A program made the position numbers and the translations under genes. From the NCBI RefSeq assembly GCF_002115755.1, contig NZ_JFKA01000001.1, forward strand, positions 496,001 to 560,000: 64,000 bases of DNA, read 5' to 3'. Under the pieces are notes generated by a model, which worked only from the letters and a program-made list of their open reading frames with translations, ran no database searches and had not been told where the DNA came from. The stretch comes from Thalassospira mesophila. Lineage in GTDB: Bacteria; Pseudomonadota; Alphaproteobacteria; Rhodospirillales; Thalassospiraceae. Of the stretch, positions 19,043-27,741 are shown in pieces; the stretch's first letter is position 1, and every line of letters begins with the position of its first letter.

Positions 19043-20083
19043 ATGGAATATCGCCGTTTGGGGCGTACTGACCTCAATGTCAGTGTTATCTGCCTTGGAA
19101 CCATGACCTGGGGCCAGCAAAACACCCAGGACGAAGCCTTTGAACAGCTGGATTACGCCACCAGCAATAATGTCAATTTCATCGATACCGCCGAAATGTA
19201 TCCGGTCCCGGCGATGGAAGAGACCTTTACCCGTACTGAAACCATCATTGGTAACTGGCTGGAAAAACGCGGTAAGCGCGACGATCTGGTGATTGCAACC
19301 AAAATTGTCGGCCCGGCGGAACGCTTTCCCTATGTCCGCGGTGGCCCGCGCCTGACCCGTGATCAGATTTTCACCGCCATCGATGGTTCGTTATCGCGCC
19401 TGAAAACCGACTATGTCGATTTGTATCAGCTCCATTGGCCGGACCGTAATTCCAACTTCTTTGGCAAGCTGGGATACGAGCATGACGCGGAAGAGGAATT
19501 CACCCCGATTGAAGAAACCCTTTCCGCCCTTGATGAACTGGTCAAGGCGGGCAAGGTCCGCCATATCGGTCTGTCAAACGAGACCCCGTGGGGCCTGATG
19601 AAGTTTCTGGAATGGGCCGAGAAAAAAGGCTGGCCCCGGGTTGCTTCGGTTCAGAACCCCTATGGTTTGTTGAACCGGACTTATGAAGTGGGTCTGGCGG
19701 AATGTTCGATCCGCGAAGATGCCGGTCTTCTGGCTTATTCGCCGCTGGGCGGCGGGGCGCTTTCGGGTAAATATCTGAACGGTGCCCGCCCGGAAGGGGC
19801 CCGCACGACGCTGTGGCCGCAATATTTTGGCCGTTATCTTAAGGAAAATGGCATCAAGGCAACCGAATCCTATGTCAAACTTGCAAAAGATAACGGGTTG
19901 GACCCGGCACAGATGGCACTGGCCTATGTAAATTCGCGGTCCTTCGTGACGGCGAATATCATCGGTGCCACCTCGATGGAACAGCTGAAATCCAATATCG
20001 GATCGGCCGATATCACCCTGTCGGATGATGTTTTGGCCGAAATTGAAAATATTCAAACCCAGTGGCCCAATCCCTGCCCCTAA
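19043..20083 (+). CDS. tas: Tas-type NADP(H)-dependent aldo/keto reductase
   Basis: Cytoplasmic reductase of the aldo/keto reductase superfamily. The length (346) and the sequence follow E. coli Tas closely, including the opening LGTMTWGQQN, the unusual AEMYPVP segment, and RPEGARTTLWPQYF in the Tas-specific insertion. Catalytic residues of the family are visible: D48, Y53, K87 and H131 (QLHWP). The physiological substrate of Tas is not known. The ATG is preceded by AGGGGAC at moderate spacing. A pirin gene follows 77 bp downstream on the same strand, with a hairpin between them, so the two could form a redox or stress-related pair. Confidence 0.93.
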   Translation: MEYRRLGRTDLNVSVICLGTMTWGQQNTQDEAFEQLDYATSNNVNFIDTAEMYPVPAMEETFTRTETIIGNWLEKRGKRDDLVIATKIVGPAERFPYVRGGPRLTRDQIFTAIDGSLSRLKTDYVDLYQLHWPDRNSNFFGKLGYEHDAEEEFTPIEETLSALDELVKAGKVRHIGLSNETPWGLMKFLEWAEKKGWPRVASVQNPYGLLNRTYEVGLAECSIREDAGLLAYSPLGGGALSGKYLNGARPEGARTTLWPQYFGRYLKENGIKATESYVKLAKDNGLDPAQMALAYVNSRSFVTANIIGATSMEQLKSNIGSADITLSDDVLAEIENIQTQWPNPCP

Positions 20084-20105
20084 GCAAGGTGGGTTGTGTC
20101 TTTAC

Positions 20106-20134
20106 ACCGGGTGGCATTTATCGTGCCGCCCGGT
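20106..20134 (+). repeat. hairpin between tas and the pirin gene
   Basis: An 11-bp stem with one G-U pair (ACCGGGTGGCA with TGCCGCCCGGT) and a 7-nt loop. No T run follows, so it may stabilise the upstream mRNA or attenuate rather than terminate. Confidence 0.45.
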
Positions 20135-20159
20135 AACGCCGAATAAAAGGAGGCGTCGT

Positions 20160-21047
20160 ATGGTCGTGATCGTTTCAGGCAAGGAAACCGACCTGGAAGG
20201 AATGTCCGTGCGGCGTCTTTTGCCCCATCGCGATGTGCGTTCGGTCGGTCCGTTTGTGTTTTGTGACCATATGGGACCGGTCAGCTTCGACGCCGGTTCG
20301 GGCATTGATGTGCCGCCCCATCCCCATATTGGCCTGGCAACGGTGACCTATCTGTTTGACGGAGCGATTTTGCACCATGACAGCCTGGGTAATCATCTGG
20401 AGATCACACCGGGTGATTTGAACTGGATGACAGCCGGGCGCGGCATTGTGCATTCGGAACGTGAAACATCGGATTTACGCCATTCAGACCATAATTTGCA
20501 CGGTTTGCAATTATGGGTCGCCTTGCCCGAGGCAGACGAGGACTGCCCGCCTGATTTTACCCATGTCCGCAAGGACGATTTACCGGTCATTCATGACTCC
20601 GGTCTGCATATGCGCCTGATCGCGGGCGAAGCGTTTGGCCAAACCGCGCCGGTGCCGGTGAAATCAAAGCTGTTTTACCTTGATGTGCATATGGATGGCG
20701 GGGCGCAATTGTTACTGCCCGGTGAAAACCAGCAGGCAGCACTTTATATTATCGATGGGGCGTTGCGGGTGGACGGGGTGCGTTATGAAGCCTTTAGCTT
20801 CATTTATATCGCGCCAGAGGAAATCCCCGATATTGTGGCGGAAAACCATTGTCGGGTGATGTTGCTAGGCGGGTTGCCGCTGGGTCATCGCCATATCTGG
20901 TGGAATTTCGTTGCCACCAGCAAGGATAAAATCGAACAGGCCAAATCGGACTGGCGTGAGGGCCGGTTTGTCCCGGTGCCCGGCGAAAATGACTTGGTGC
21001 CGCTGCCGGGGACATCGAAAAAGGTTAATCCGCCGCCAGCATCCTGA
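20160..21047 (+). CDS. Pirin family protein (bicupin)
   Basis: Pirins are iron-binding bicupins; some bacterial ones oxidise quercetin or modulate metabolic enzymes. The 295 residues have the N-terminal cupin with metal ligands in PPHPHIGLATVTYLF (about 43-57), a downstream HSE in GIVHSERE (about 99-106), and a second, degenerate cupin toward the C-terminus. A strong AGGAGG ribosome site fixes the start. The longer frame that overlaps tas has no support. It follows tas closely on the same strand. The exact substrate cannot be deduced. Confidence 0.93.
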   Translation: MVVIVSGKETDLEGMSVRRLLPHRDVRSVGPFVFCDHMGPVSFDAGSGIDVPPHPHIGLATVTYLFDGAILHHDSLGNHLEITPGDLNWMTAGRGIVHSERETSDLRHSDHNLHGLQLWVALPEADEDCPPDFTHVRKDDLPVIHDSGLHMRLIAGEAFGQTAPVPVKSKLFYLDVHMDGGAQLLLPGENQQAALYIIDGALRVDGVRYEAFSFIYIAPEEIPDIVAENHCRVMLLGGLPLGHRHIWWNFVATSKDKIEQAKSDWREGRFVPVPGENDLVPLPGTSKKVNPPPAS

Positions 21048-21128
21048 TCCTGTGAACGGTGGGCTTGCCCGGCTTCATGGCCTTGCCGGGCGGGCGATAA
21101 TTCCCCAATCTGTTATGCGAGACTGAAA

Positions 21129-21764
21129 ATGCGCTTGTTTGTCGGTATTCCCATCCCGGCCGATATCGCCGAAGACCTGTATCCTATTGCCCGCGCCATG
21201 CGCGGGCTGGATGCCCAAACCCCAAAAAACATGCACTTAACCCTTAAATTCATTGGCAATGTGGATAACGGGTTAACTGCCGCTGTCATTGATGATGTGT
21301 TACACCATACCCGCTTTACCCCGTTCGATTTGCAAATTGCCGGGTTGGGTATGTTTGGTACAGCTCGCAAAGCCCGCATTTTGTGGGCCGGGGTGCAGCC
21401 CCAACCCTTGTTAACCCAATTGGCGCACCGGGTGGAAGCGGCCCTGTTTCGCTGTGATGATATTTCAAACCAGCTCGACCGGCGTAAATTTGCCCCGCAT
21501 ATCACATTGGGCCGCAATCGCTCGGCCAGCCGGGCCGCCGTCGGGCAGGCGGTGGTGGACCATGCCGGTCTGCCAAGCCGGTCGTTCCGGGTGGAGACGT
21601 TTTGTCTCTATCAGTCCATTTCAACGGGCGAGGGTCCGGTTTATCAGGTGATGGCGCATTATGGCGCGGGCATCACGCGGCGGCCTGCCGCATCGGAAAA
21701 ACCCTCTGTCTCAGATGTCGATGCCTTTGCTGATATCGATTTTACCGTTGGGTCGGAACGCTAA
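21129..21764 (+). CDS. thpR: RNA 2',3'-cyclic phosphodiesterase (ThpR / LigT)
   Basis: 2H phosphoesterase that opens 2',3'-cyclic phosphate ends of RNA; historically called 2'-5' RNA ligase. Both catalytic HxTx motifs are present, HLTL at 36-39 and HITL at 124-127, with the expected spacing. Length is 211, slightly longer than the usual 180-190 because of a hydrophilic C-terminal tail of about 30 residues. The start is preceded only by a weak GAGA. A strong terminator shared with the convergent DJ-1/PfpI gene follows. Confidence 0.92.
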   Translation: MRLFVGIPIPADIAEDLYPIARAMRGLDAQTPKNMHLTLKFIGNVDNGLTAAVIDDVLHHTRFTPFDLQIAGLGMFGTARKARILWAGVQPQPLLTQLAHRVEAALFRCDDISNQLDRRKFAPHITLGRNRSASRAAVGQAVVDHAGLPSRSFRVETFCLYQSISTGEGPVYQVMAHYGAGITRRPAASEKPSVSDVDAFADIDFTVGSER

Positions 21765-21768
21765 CAAA

Positions 21769-21820
21769 AAGGCCCCGGCCTTGCTAAAACGCGCAGGACC
21801 GGGGCCTTGAATTTTTTTTA
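21769..21820. terminator. bidirectional intrinsic terminator
   Basis: A 10-bp stem (AAGGCCCCGG and its complement, 21769-21778 with 21799-21808) is followed on the plus strand by a run of eight or more T. It lies between thpR and the convergent DJ-1/PfpI gene. Confidence 0.85.
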
Positions 21821-21849
21821 TAAATCCCGGGCTTTGTTCGCCAAGCTGA

Positions 21850-22410
21850 TCAGGCGGCGCGACGGCTATGTTTACCTTCGCTGACTTCCTCGACAATCTT
21901 GCTGACAAACGCGTCCAGATCATTGGGGGTGCGCGAGGTAATAATCGCCTGGTCACACACCACTTCCTTGTCCTGCCATGTGGCACCGGCATTTAGCAGG
22001 TCGGTTTTAATCGACGGATAGGAAGTTGCCTTGCGACCGCGCAGGGCATCGGCCTCGACCAGCAACCATGGGCCATGGCAAACAGCGGCCACCGGCTTGC
22101 CCGATGCGACAAATTCACGCACCAGCGATACTGCACCTTCGTTATTGCGCAACAGGTCGGGGTTGATCTGGCCGCCGGGAATAACCAGCGCATCATAATC
22201 CTTGATGTCGACATCCTTGACTTCAAGGTCGACATCAACGCTGTCACCCCAGTCGCTTTCATCCCAGCTTTTGATGCTGCCACTTTTCAGCGAGGCGATT
22301 TTAACGTCCGCCCCGTGTGTGGACAATTTGTCACGTGGCACCATCAGTTCAGACCGTTCATAACCGTCGGTGGCCAAAATCAAAATCTTTGCGGTATCAA
22401 TAGCAGGCAT
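21850..22410 (-). CDS. DJ-1/PfpI family protein (type 1 glutamine amidotransferase-like)
   Basis: Members are described as cysteine peptidases, glyoxalases or deglycases, and act in carbonyl or general stress. The 186 residues contain the catalytic cysteine C111 in the AAVCHGPW nucleophile elbow, with H112 next to it and the supporting glutamate E18 in DGYE. Closest by eye are YhbO and PfpI. The ribosome site AAGGAGAG precedes the ATG. A palindrome (CGTTAC-N6-GTAACG) lies about 30 bp upstream and may be its operator. No signal peptide. Confidence 0.92.
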   Translation of the reverse strand: MPAIDTAKILILATDGYERSELMVPRDKLSTHGADVKIASLKSGSIKSWDESDWGDSVDVDLEVKDVDIKDYDALVIPGGQINPDLLRNNEGAVSLVREFVASGKPVAAVCHGPWLLVEADALRGRKATSYPSIKTDLLNAGATWQDKEVVCDQAIITSRTPNDLDAFVSKIVEEVSEGKHSRRAA

Positions 22411-22439
22411 AACGTCTCTCCTTTCATGTGATGTTCGAG

Positions 22440-22457
22440 CGTTACATCAGGGTAACG
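22440..22457. promoter_or_regulatory. operator-like palindrome upstream of the DJ-1/PfpI gene
   Basis: CGTTACATCAGGGTAACG has perfect 6-bp arms with a 6-bp centre. It is about 30 bp before the DJ-1/PfpI start in the spacer to the divergent DoxD gene. A further 7-bp hairpin (GGCGCGT with ACGCGCC) lies at 22496-22520; otherwise nothing recognisable fills this 325-bp spacer. Confidence 0.4.
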
Positions 22458-22735
22458 ATCACGCGAAAGAAACGTTCCAGACTTTTTTGGTTAATGGCGC
22501 GTCTGTAGTTAACACGCGCCAACGAAATTTCCCCACACGAAAATTTCCATCTCATACGTCTTATTTCACATTTTTTTCTTGTATTTGATTCGTGTCAACG
22601 TTTCGCGGCCTTGAAGTTTCTATGCCCAATCTCAGCGACAGCATCGCGTCTTTTCTGCGGTCTCCTCCCCTGTCGGATTCCCGTCATCTCATTGGAAAAT
22701 TGCTCGACCAGCGAGCGTTTACAAGGAATTACGAA

Positions 22736-23689
22736 ATGTCACACGACCTAAGCCCGGAAAACCCGGATACATTGGACGGTGTTAAGGATATTGCCCTGCG
22801 CGCATCCGCGATTTCCATGGGATTTGTTTTCCTGATGGGAGGATGGCGGCGCTTTTATAACGTCCCGGCCAAACATGACATTACCAGCCCGGGCCACCTG
22901 GCCAACAAGCTGGTCGAAGCCGCCCCGGGCTCGCCGGTGGAAGGGGCCATTCATTGGGTTCTCTACAATCCGTTTATTGCGGAATGGTCGGTCTATTTGA
23001 TGTCGACAGTTGAAGTTCTGGTCGGGTTGGCCCTGATTTTCGGCCTGCTAACCCGCTTGGCGGCAACGGGGTCGGCTTTGATTAATGTCGCGCTGATGCT
23101 GATTTTTGGCTGGATGGGTTTTGAATGCCTTGATGAATGGACCATGGCCGCCCTTGGTTTTGCGATTTCGGTCAGCGTTATCATGTTCGGGCCCGGCAGC
23201 TTCTCGCTTGACCAGCGTTTTGGTCTCGACATTTTTGCACGTTATATCACCCGGCCGGTGGCGATCAGCCTGACTGCCTTCTCCATTCTGATGACGGGCG
23301 GGTTCTATTCGTACTATTTCGGGATTTTCGATTTCCACAAATTGACCAGCACCGGGGCCTATAATATTGTCGCTAATGAAGTACCCGGTCATCCCGATCA
23401 GACGACGCTTTATGTTAATGCCGGGGGCTCATCAACGGCTGCTTATGTCAAATCCATCACATTTACGCTGCAAAACGGCGCAAAATTTACACAGAAAGCG
23501 GCAGAAATAAACGTTATTCACAGCCACTTTGCGCCATGGTCCCACTCGGGAAAAGTTGTGGATGGTGTTTTGAAACTGCGCCTTGGCTCGCAAACCGATA
23601 TTCAATTGCCGACGGGCGCACAATCGGCCGTCATTGATCTGATCGATAACAAAGATCCGGTTGTTCATTTCGCGCCGACCACAAACTAA
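22736..23689 (+). CDS. DoxD-DoxA-like fused membrane protein (thiosulfate:quinone oxidoreductase small-subunit family)
   Basis: In Acidianus, DoxD and DoxA form a membrane enzyme that oxidises thiosulfate to tetrathionate and reduces quinone. Here one 317-residue chain has an N-terminal DoxD/DoxX-like part with about four helices (about 25-45, 85-105, 115-135, 140-160), then a helix at about 180-198. A non-membrane C-terminal part of about 115 residues follows and fits DoxA. The ATG at 22736 has AAGGA upstream; a frame extending to 22592 adds residues with no membrane or family feature. No other sulfur-oxidation gene is nearby, so thiosulfate as substrate is unproven. Confidence 0.82.
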   Translation: MSHDLSPENPDTLDGVKDIALRASAISMGFVFLMGGWRRFYNVPAKHDITSPGHLANKLVEAAPGSPVEGAIHWVLYNPFIAEWSVYLMSTVEVLVGLALIFGLLTRLAATGSALINVALMLIFGWMGFECLDEWTMAALGFAISVSVIMFGPGSFSLDQRFGLDIFARYITRPVAISLTAFSILMTGGFYSYYFGIFDFHKLTSTGAYNIVANEVPGHPDQTTLYVNAGGSSTAAYVKSITFTLQNGAKFTQKAAEINVIHSHFAPWSHSGKVVDGVLKLRLGSQTDIQLPTGAQSAVIDLIDNKDPVVHFAPTTN

Positions 23690-24109
23690 CCTCACAGGCT
23701 GTGTCGCAAGCGCCATCTTTGCGCCAGGTTTTGGCCTTCACCATAAAGGTAATCCGTTCCTCCGGCCTTGAATGCGGTGTATTTTTGGGCAGCATTGCCT
23801 GAAAATCCCGCCTCAAGCGGGGGAATGTAGCGGGTATCGTTTGACCGGGTTTTTGACCCCGCCAAAGAACGTGGAAACGTTCGTTGCGAGGATGGCATAT
23901 CGTGAAAGGCATGTTTCCAGCGATAGGGGTCACAACAGAAATAACCAGAGGCTCAACTGCAATTATGTTGTGGGATTACAGTCGGCGATGATCGTTTGTC
24001 GTTTGCGAAGACGATGGGGATTGGATGGTTTGGGCTGCTGCCTTGGTCAATTGGTATCGTTTTGTTACGTGTATTCTTATGAATAATACCAATATCCGGG
24101 CAGGGCTTG
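23690..24109. other. gene-free stretch between the DoxD gene and tRNA-Ser
   Basis: No supported gene. Frames of 68 to 104 codons exist on both strands, but none has a good ribosome site or family feature. The tRNA on the minus strand should terminate in this stretch; no clear stem with a T run was found. Confidence 0.4.
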
Positions 24110-24199
24110 TGGCAGAGAGAAGGGGATTCGAACCCCTGAGGGGCTTACACCCCAACACGCTTTCCAGGCGTGCGCCTTAAACCACTCGGCCATCTCTCC
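24110..24199 (-). tRNA. tRNA-Ser (GGA)
   Basis: The minus strand folds as a 90-nt class II tRNA. The acceptor stem is GGAGAGA with TCTCTCT (the first pair is a G-U), the D arm is GCCGAGTGGTTTAAGGC, the anticodon arm is CACGC-CTGGAAA-GCGTG with anticodon GGA, and there is a long variable arm typical of serine. The T arm is AGGGGTTCGAATCCCCT and the 3' CCA is encoded. There is no integrase gene and no displaced copy of its 3' end nearby, so no integrated element is indicated. Confidence 0.97.
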
Positions 24200-24519
24200 A
24201 CATGCGATTTATATATCGCGAAAGCGGGCGGACATTAGCCGACAGGGTCCGGGATGACAAGGCCAAATTCAGCGCTGTGTGACTATTTTTGTTCGCCGGG
24301 CATTTAAGCGCCCGACAGGGCGAGAAAACAGGCTGATATGGTTAATTGCTAACACTTTTGGTCTATCCTGTTCCCCGTAATCAAATGTTTGCCGTATTTT
24401 TATGCGATGGGAAACATTCGGTTTTGTACGGACCCTTTACGACGGGGGTCAAAAACCGTTACGGTATCGGAAATTATATCGAAACCGAAAAGTTTGAAGC
24501 CGAAAAGGCGGAGAAGAGT
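24200..24519. other. spacer containing the tRNA-Ser promoter
   Basis: About 320 bp between the divergent tRNA and a small membrane protein gene. A frame in phase with that gene extends back to 24346 but lacks a ribosome site and membrane or family features. Nothing else was recognised. Confidence 0.35.
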
Positions 24520-24825
24520 ATGTGGTTTTTCAGGGTGCTGGGCTGGCTGCTGTTATTTGCCTGTCTGGCCGTACTGGTTGGGGATGGGGTTAGCGCGCTG
24601 CAAACAGGAAGCCTTCGGTTCGTTGCTGGCGGCGAGCTGTGGTACCGGCTGGATGCGGGAAGCCTGAACTTGTTGCAGGCCCTGATCGAACGGTATGTCT
24701 CGCCCTGGCTGTGGGACAAGGTGTTTGTGCCCGGGTTGCTGTTGCCCGCGTTTTTATTGCTGCTGGCCCCCGGTTTGCTGTTGAGCTTTCTTGCCCGGCG
24801 CAAACGGCGGCAAAAGTTTTTCTGA
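24520..24825 (+). CDS. Small two-helix membrane protein of unknown function
   Basis: 101 residues with a hydrophobic segment at about 4-24 and a second, longer one at about 68-93, ending in a basic tail (RRKRRQ). Between them is a short region with aromatic and Leu residues. The start at 24520 has GGAGAAG upstream. I believe similar small proteins occur in other Rhodospirillales, but I cannot name the family. The following quinone-oxidoreductase gene starts 97 bp later, with a weak hairpin between. Confidence 0.7.
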   Translation: MWFFRVLGWLLLFACLAVLVGDGVSALQTGSLRFVAGGELWYRLDAGSLNLLQALIERYVSPWLWDKVFVPGLLLPAFLLLLAPGLLLSFLARRKRRQKFF

Positions 24826-24846
24826 GTGTTAAGCTGGCGCACCTTT

Positions 24847-24866
24847 CGGGCTTTTTGCCCGTTTGT
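24847..24866 (+). terminator. weak intrinsic terminator
   Basis: A short CGGGC / GCCCG stem with a T5 loop, then TTTGT. Partial termination before the oxidoreductase gene is possible. Confidence 0.35.
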
Positions 24867-24922
24867 CTGGCATCAGCCCTGCTGGCGATGACAGACCTTA
24901 CCCAACCAACCGGCGGAGAACC

Positions 24923-25921
24923 ATGATGCGGGCCATGATGTGTGAAAAGCTTGGTTCAGAGCCGGTCATGCGCACAGTTGATGATCCAGTTGCCGGTCCC
25001 GATCAGGTGGTGATCGACATTTATGCCTGTGGCGTTAATTTTGCCGATACCCTGATCATTGCGGGTAAATATCAGCATCGCCCTGATGTGCCGTTTATTC
25101 CCGGTTTTGAAATTGCCGGTATTGTGTGTGCCGTTGGCGACGGTGTTGACCCGGCAATAATCGGCCAACGGGTGATGGCGATGGCGGCTCACGGCGGCTT
25201 TGCCGAAAAAATAGCCCTGCCTGCGGATCGTATTATTCCCATACCCGATGGCGTAAGTTTTGCCGATGCGGCGGCATTTCAAATCACCTATGGCACATCG
25301 TGGTTCGCCTTGAAATATCGCGCCGCCGTGCGGGCGGGCGAGGTTGTGCTGGTGCATGGGGCAGCCGGGGGCGTTGGGGTAACGGCGGTTGAATGTGCCA
25401 AGGTGTTAGGCGCCAGCGTTATTGCCACGGCAGGCGGCCCGGAAAAATGCGAAATCGCCCGTCAACATGGGGCCGATTTTGTGATTGATTATAAAGCCGA
25501 AAATATCGCCGATGCAGTGCGCGATATTTGCCAGCGTCACGATTGGCACGCCGGGGTGGATGTGGTTTATGACCCGGTGGGCGGCGATGTGTTTAACCAG
25601 TCCCTGCGCTGTGTTGCGCCCGGCGCGCGCTTGCTGGTGATTGGTTTTGCCAGTGGTGATATCCCGCAAATACCGGCCAATATTTTGCTGGTGAAAAACA
25701 TTTCGGTGCTGGGGTTTTATTTTGGCGCCTATCTGGACCAGAACCCGGAAACCGCGCGCGATGGCATGGCCGATCTGTTGCATAATCTGGCGATGGGGCA
25801 TATCACTCCGTCGGTATCGCGCCGGTTTGATCTGGCCGATGTACCACAGGCCTTTGCCGCCCTGCGCAACCGTAGTGCGACAAACAAAATGGTTGTGATG
25901 TGCCGTGACGCGGCGGATTAA
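24923..25921 (+). CDS. Zinc-independent medium-chain dehydrogenase/reductase, quinone oxidoreductase type
   Basis: NADPH-dependent reductase of the QOR (MDR) family. The 332 residues show the N-terminal GroES-like fold with CGVNFADTLI (about 34-43), the nucleotide-binding motif VHGAAGGVGVTAVE (about 141-154), and the DPVGG segment typical of QOR (about 215-219). Zinc ligands of alcohol dehydrogenases are absent. The start at the MetMet pair follows GGCGGAGAA. The substrate may be a quinone or an enoyl compound; sequence cannot decide. Confidence 0.92.
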   Translation: MMRAMMCEKLGSEPVMRTVDDPVAGPDQVVIDIYACGVNFADTLIIAGKYQHRPDVPFIPGFEIAGIVCAVGDGVDPAIIGQRVMAMAAHGGFAEKIALPADRIIPIPDGVSFADAAAFQITYGTSWFALKYRAAVRAGEVVLVHGAAGGVGVTAVECAKVLGASVIATAGGPEKCEIARQHGADFVIDYKAENIADAVRDICQRHDWHAGVDVVYDPVGGDVFNQSLRCVAPGARLLVIGFASGDIPQIPANILLVKNISVLGFYFGAYLDQNPETARDGMADLLHNLAMGHITPSVSRRFDLADVPQAFAALRNRSATNKMVVMCRDAAD

Positions 25922-26146
25922 CACTGCTTGCCAGGATCGCGGGTGTGGTGCGGGGCGCGCAAAGCGAAGATGCGGGCAGGCGATAAATGCCGCAAAGGCT
26001 TGCCAGGATTATAAAAACCGTGGAATTTACCGGCTGGGCTGCAAATAACATGGTGCCTGCAACGCTTTGCCCGGTTAACCGCAAAGACGGGTGCAGGCCA
26101 TATTTGTGGCCTTTAATATGATGGCAGCCTCTAAGAAAGCATATGC

Positions 26147-27445
26147 ATGAGCCGGTCGAAACCCCGCAAGCCCATCCTCAGCCGTACGCGCGAGCAGTAT
26201 GAAACATTTCCCTATCCCGCGCGCCGGGCCGAGGAAGAGGATCAACGCCTGATCACCGGTTCGCCCGGCGATTGGGGCGAAGTGGTGCATTATGTTTTTG
26301 GCGGACGTGACCCCGGGGCCAAAGATGCGCCTTTGCGCATTCTGGTGGCAGGCGGTGGCACGGGCGATGCGGTGGTGATGCTGGCCCAGCAAGCCCATGA
26401 TCGCGGCGCAAATGCCGAAATTGTGTATATCGATCTGTCGGCGGCCTCGCGCGAAATTGCCGAAGGCCGGATCAGGCGACGCGGGCTTGAAAATGTTACC
26501 TTTGTCACCGGCTCGTTTGTTGATCTGGCGGCGCAATATGGCCCGTATGACTATATTGATTGTTGCGGTGTGCTGCATCATTTACCCGACCCCGATGCCG
26601 GGTTGCGCGCCCTGGCGGGCAGTTTGAAACCGGGCGGCGGCATGGGATTAATGGTTTATGCCACCATTGGCCGAACTGGCGTTTATCATATGCAGGAAAT
26701 GATGCAGCGCCTGTCGGCCGAGGCGGAAGGGCGTGCGCGGCTTGAAACCGGCAAGGCATTGTTCGCGGGTCTGCCGCCGACCAACTGGCTTAAACGTAAT
26801 CCGTTTGTGAATGATCATATTTCGGGCGGTGATGCCGGGTTTTATGATTTGCTGTTGCATCAGCAAGACCGCGCGTATCGCGTTGACGAAGTATATGATT
26901 TTGTCGAACAGGCGGGGTTGCGGCTGCAAAATTTTGTTGAACCGTTGCGTTATGACCCGGCGATTTACACCACCAGTGACGATATCGGGGCAAAGCTGGC
27001 GGTTTTGCCGCCGCGTCAACGCCATGCCATGGCCGAGTTGCTGGCGGGCAATATTACCAAGCATATTTTTTATGTTGTAAAGACCGACAATAAAACGCGC
27101 CCGGTCGAGATTGCACAACCGGCCAAGGCTGGCATGCCGCGTGTTGGCGGACAGGATATTGGTGCGATGGTGCCGTATCTGGGCCGGGTGGATGGGGCAA
27201 AACTGGCGGCATCGGTTGCCAAATCGGCGCAAATCAAAATCAATTTCAGCGGATTTGCGCTGATCCGCAAATTGCCCCCGGCCAGTGCGGCCATTTTGGC
27301 GCGGGTCGATGGGCAGAGAAGCCTGGAAAATATTCGCCAATCATTTGATCCCGTGCCGGAATCCTGGCCGTTTTACGCGCAGGTTGCGGCCCTTTTTGCC
27401 GTGTTATCGGCGGCAAACCTGCTGTTTTTGCGCCATCCAGCCTGA
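26147..27445 (+). CDS. SAM-dependent methyltransferase with C-terminal accessory region
   Basis: Class I methyltransferase. After an N-terminal segment starting with REQYETFPYP (about 15-24), motif I is VAGGGTGDAV (67-76), the acidic end of strand 2 is VYIDLSAAS (about 100), and CGVLHHLPDP (about 140-149) is the post-motif region seen in small-molecule methyltransferases. The last 150 residues form a separate region of unknown function, so at 432 residues it is longer than a bare domain. The substrate is unknown. The gene stands alone, 225 bp after the oxidoreductase, with only a weak AGAAAG ribosome site. Confidence 0.88.
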   Translation: MSRSKPRKPILSRTREQYETFPYPARRAEEEDQRLITGSPGDWGEVVHYVFGGRDPGAKDAPLRILVAGGGTGDAVVMLAQQAHDRGANAEIVYIDLSAASREIAEGRIRRRGLENVTFVTGSFVDLAAQYGPYDYIDCCGVLHHLPDPDAGLRALAGSLKPGGGMGLMVYATIGRTGVYHMQEMMQRLSAEAEGRARLETGKALFAGLPPTNWLKRNPFVNDHISGGDAGFYDLLLHQQDRAYRVDEVYDFVEQAGLRLQNFVEPLRYDPAIYTTSDDIGAKLAVLPPRQRHAMAELLAGNITKHIFYVVKTDNKTRPVEIAQPAKAGMPRVGGQDIGAMVPYLGRVDGAKLAASVAKSAQIKINFSGFALIRKLPPASAAILARVDGQRSLENIRQSFDPVPESWPFYAQVAALFAVLSAANLLFLRHPA

Positions 27446-27741
27446 GGGGGCGCGGGTGCCGGCGGTGTGTTGGCCCGCGCGATGCTTGCTTGAGGCAAAA
27501 GAAAAGCCGGACATCCTGCGATGACCGGCCAAGTCAGCAACACGTCAGTTACGAACGTGTGGCTGTGTTTGGGAGAATGCACGAAGAAGGGCATCAAGCA
27601 CCTGCAGGGGGAATGAAAGGCGTCCCTGCAAGCTGAAAAATCGGGGAGACATAATGAATATCCGGGTTGGGCAGTGTAACGGACCGGAATGCGACCCGGC
27701 CCGGTCGGCGGCAAAATATTTTGCCGCTACAGGCGGGCCGA

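Noticed and set aside
23631-23933. 100-codon minus-strand frame after the DoxD gene
   Set aside because: No ribosome site and no recognisable feature; overlaps the DoxD 3' end.
24110-24199. tRNA-Ser as possible integration site of a genomic island
   Set aside because: No integrase, no repeated 3' tRNA fragment and no composition shift next to it.
26147-27445. Methyltransferase as part of a modification or natural-product cluster
   Set aside because: It stands alone; neighbours are a reductase and a DUF1127 gene, with no biosynthetic or restriction partners.
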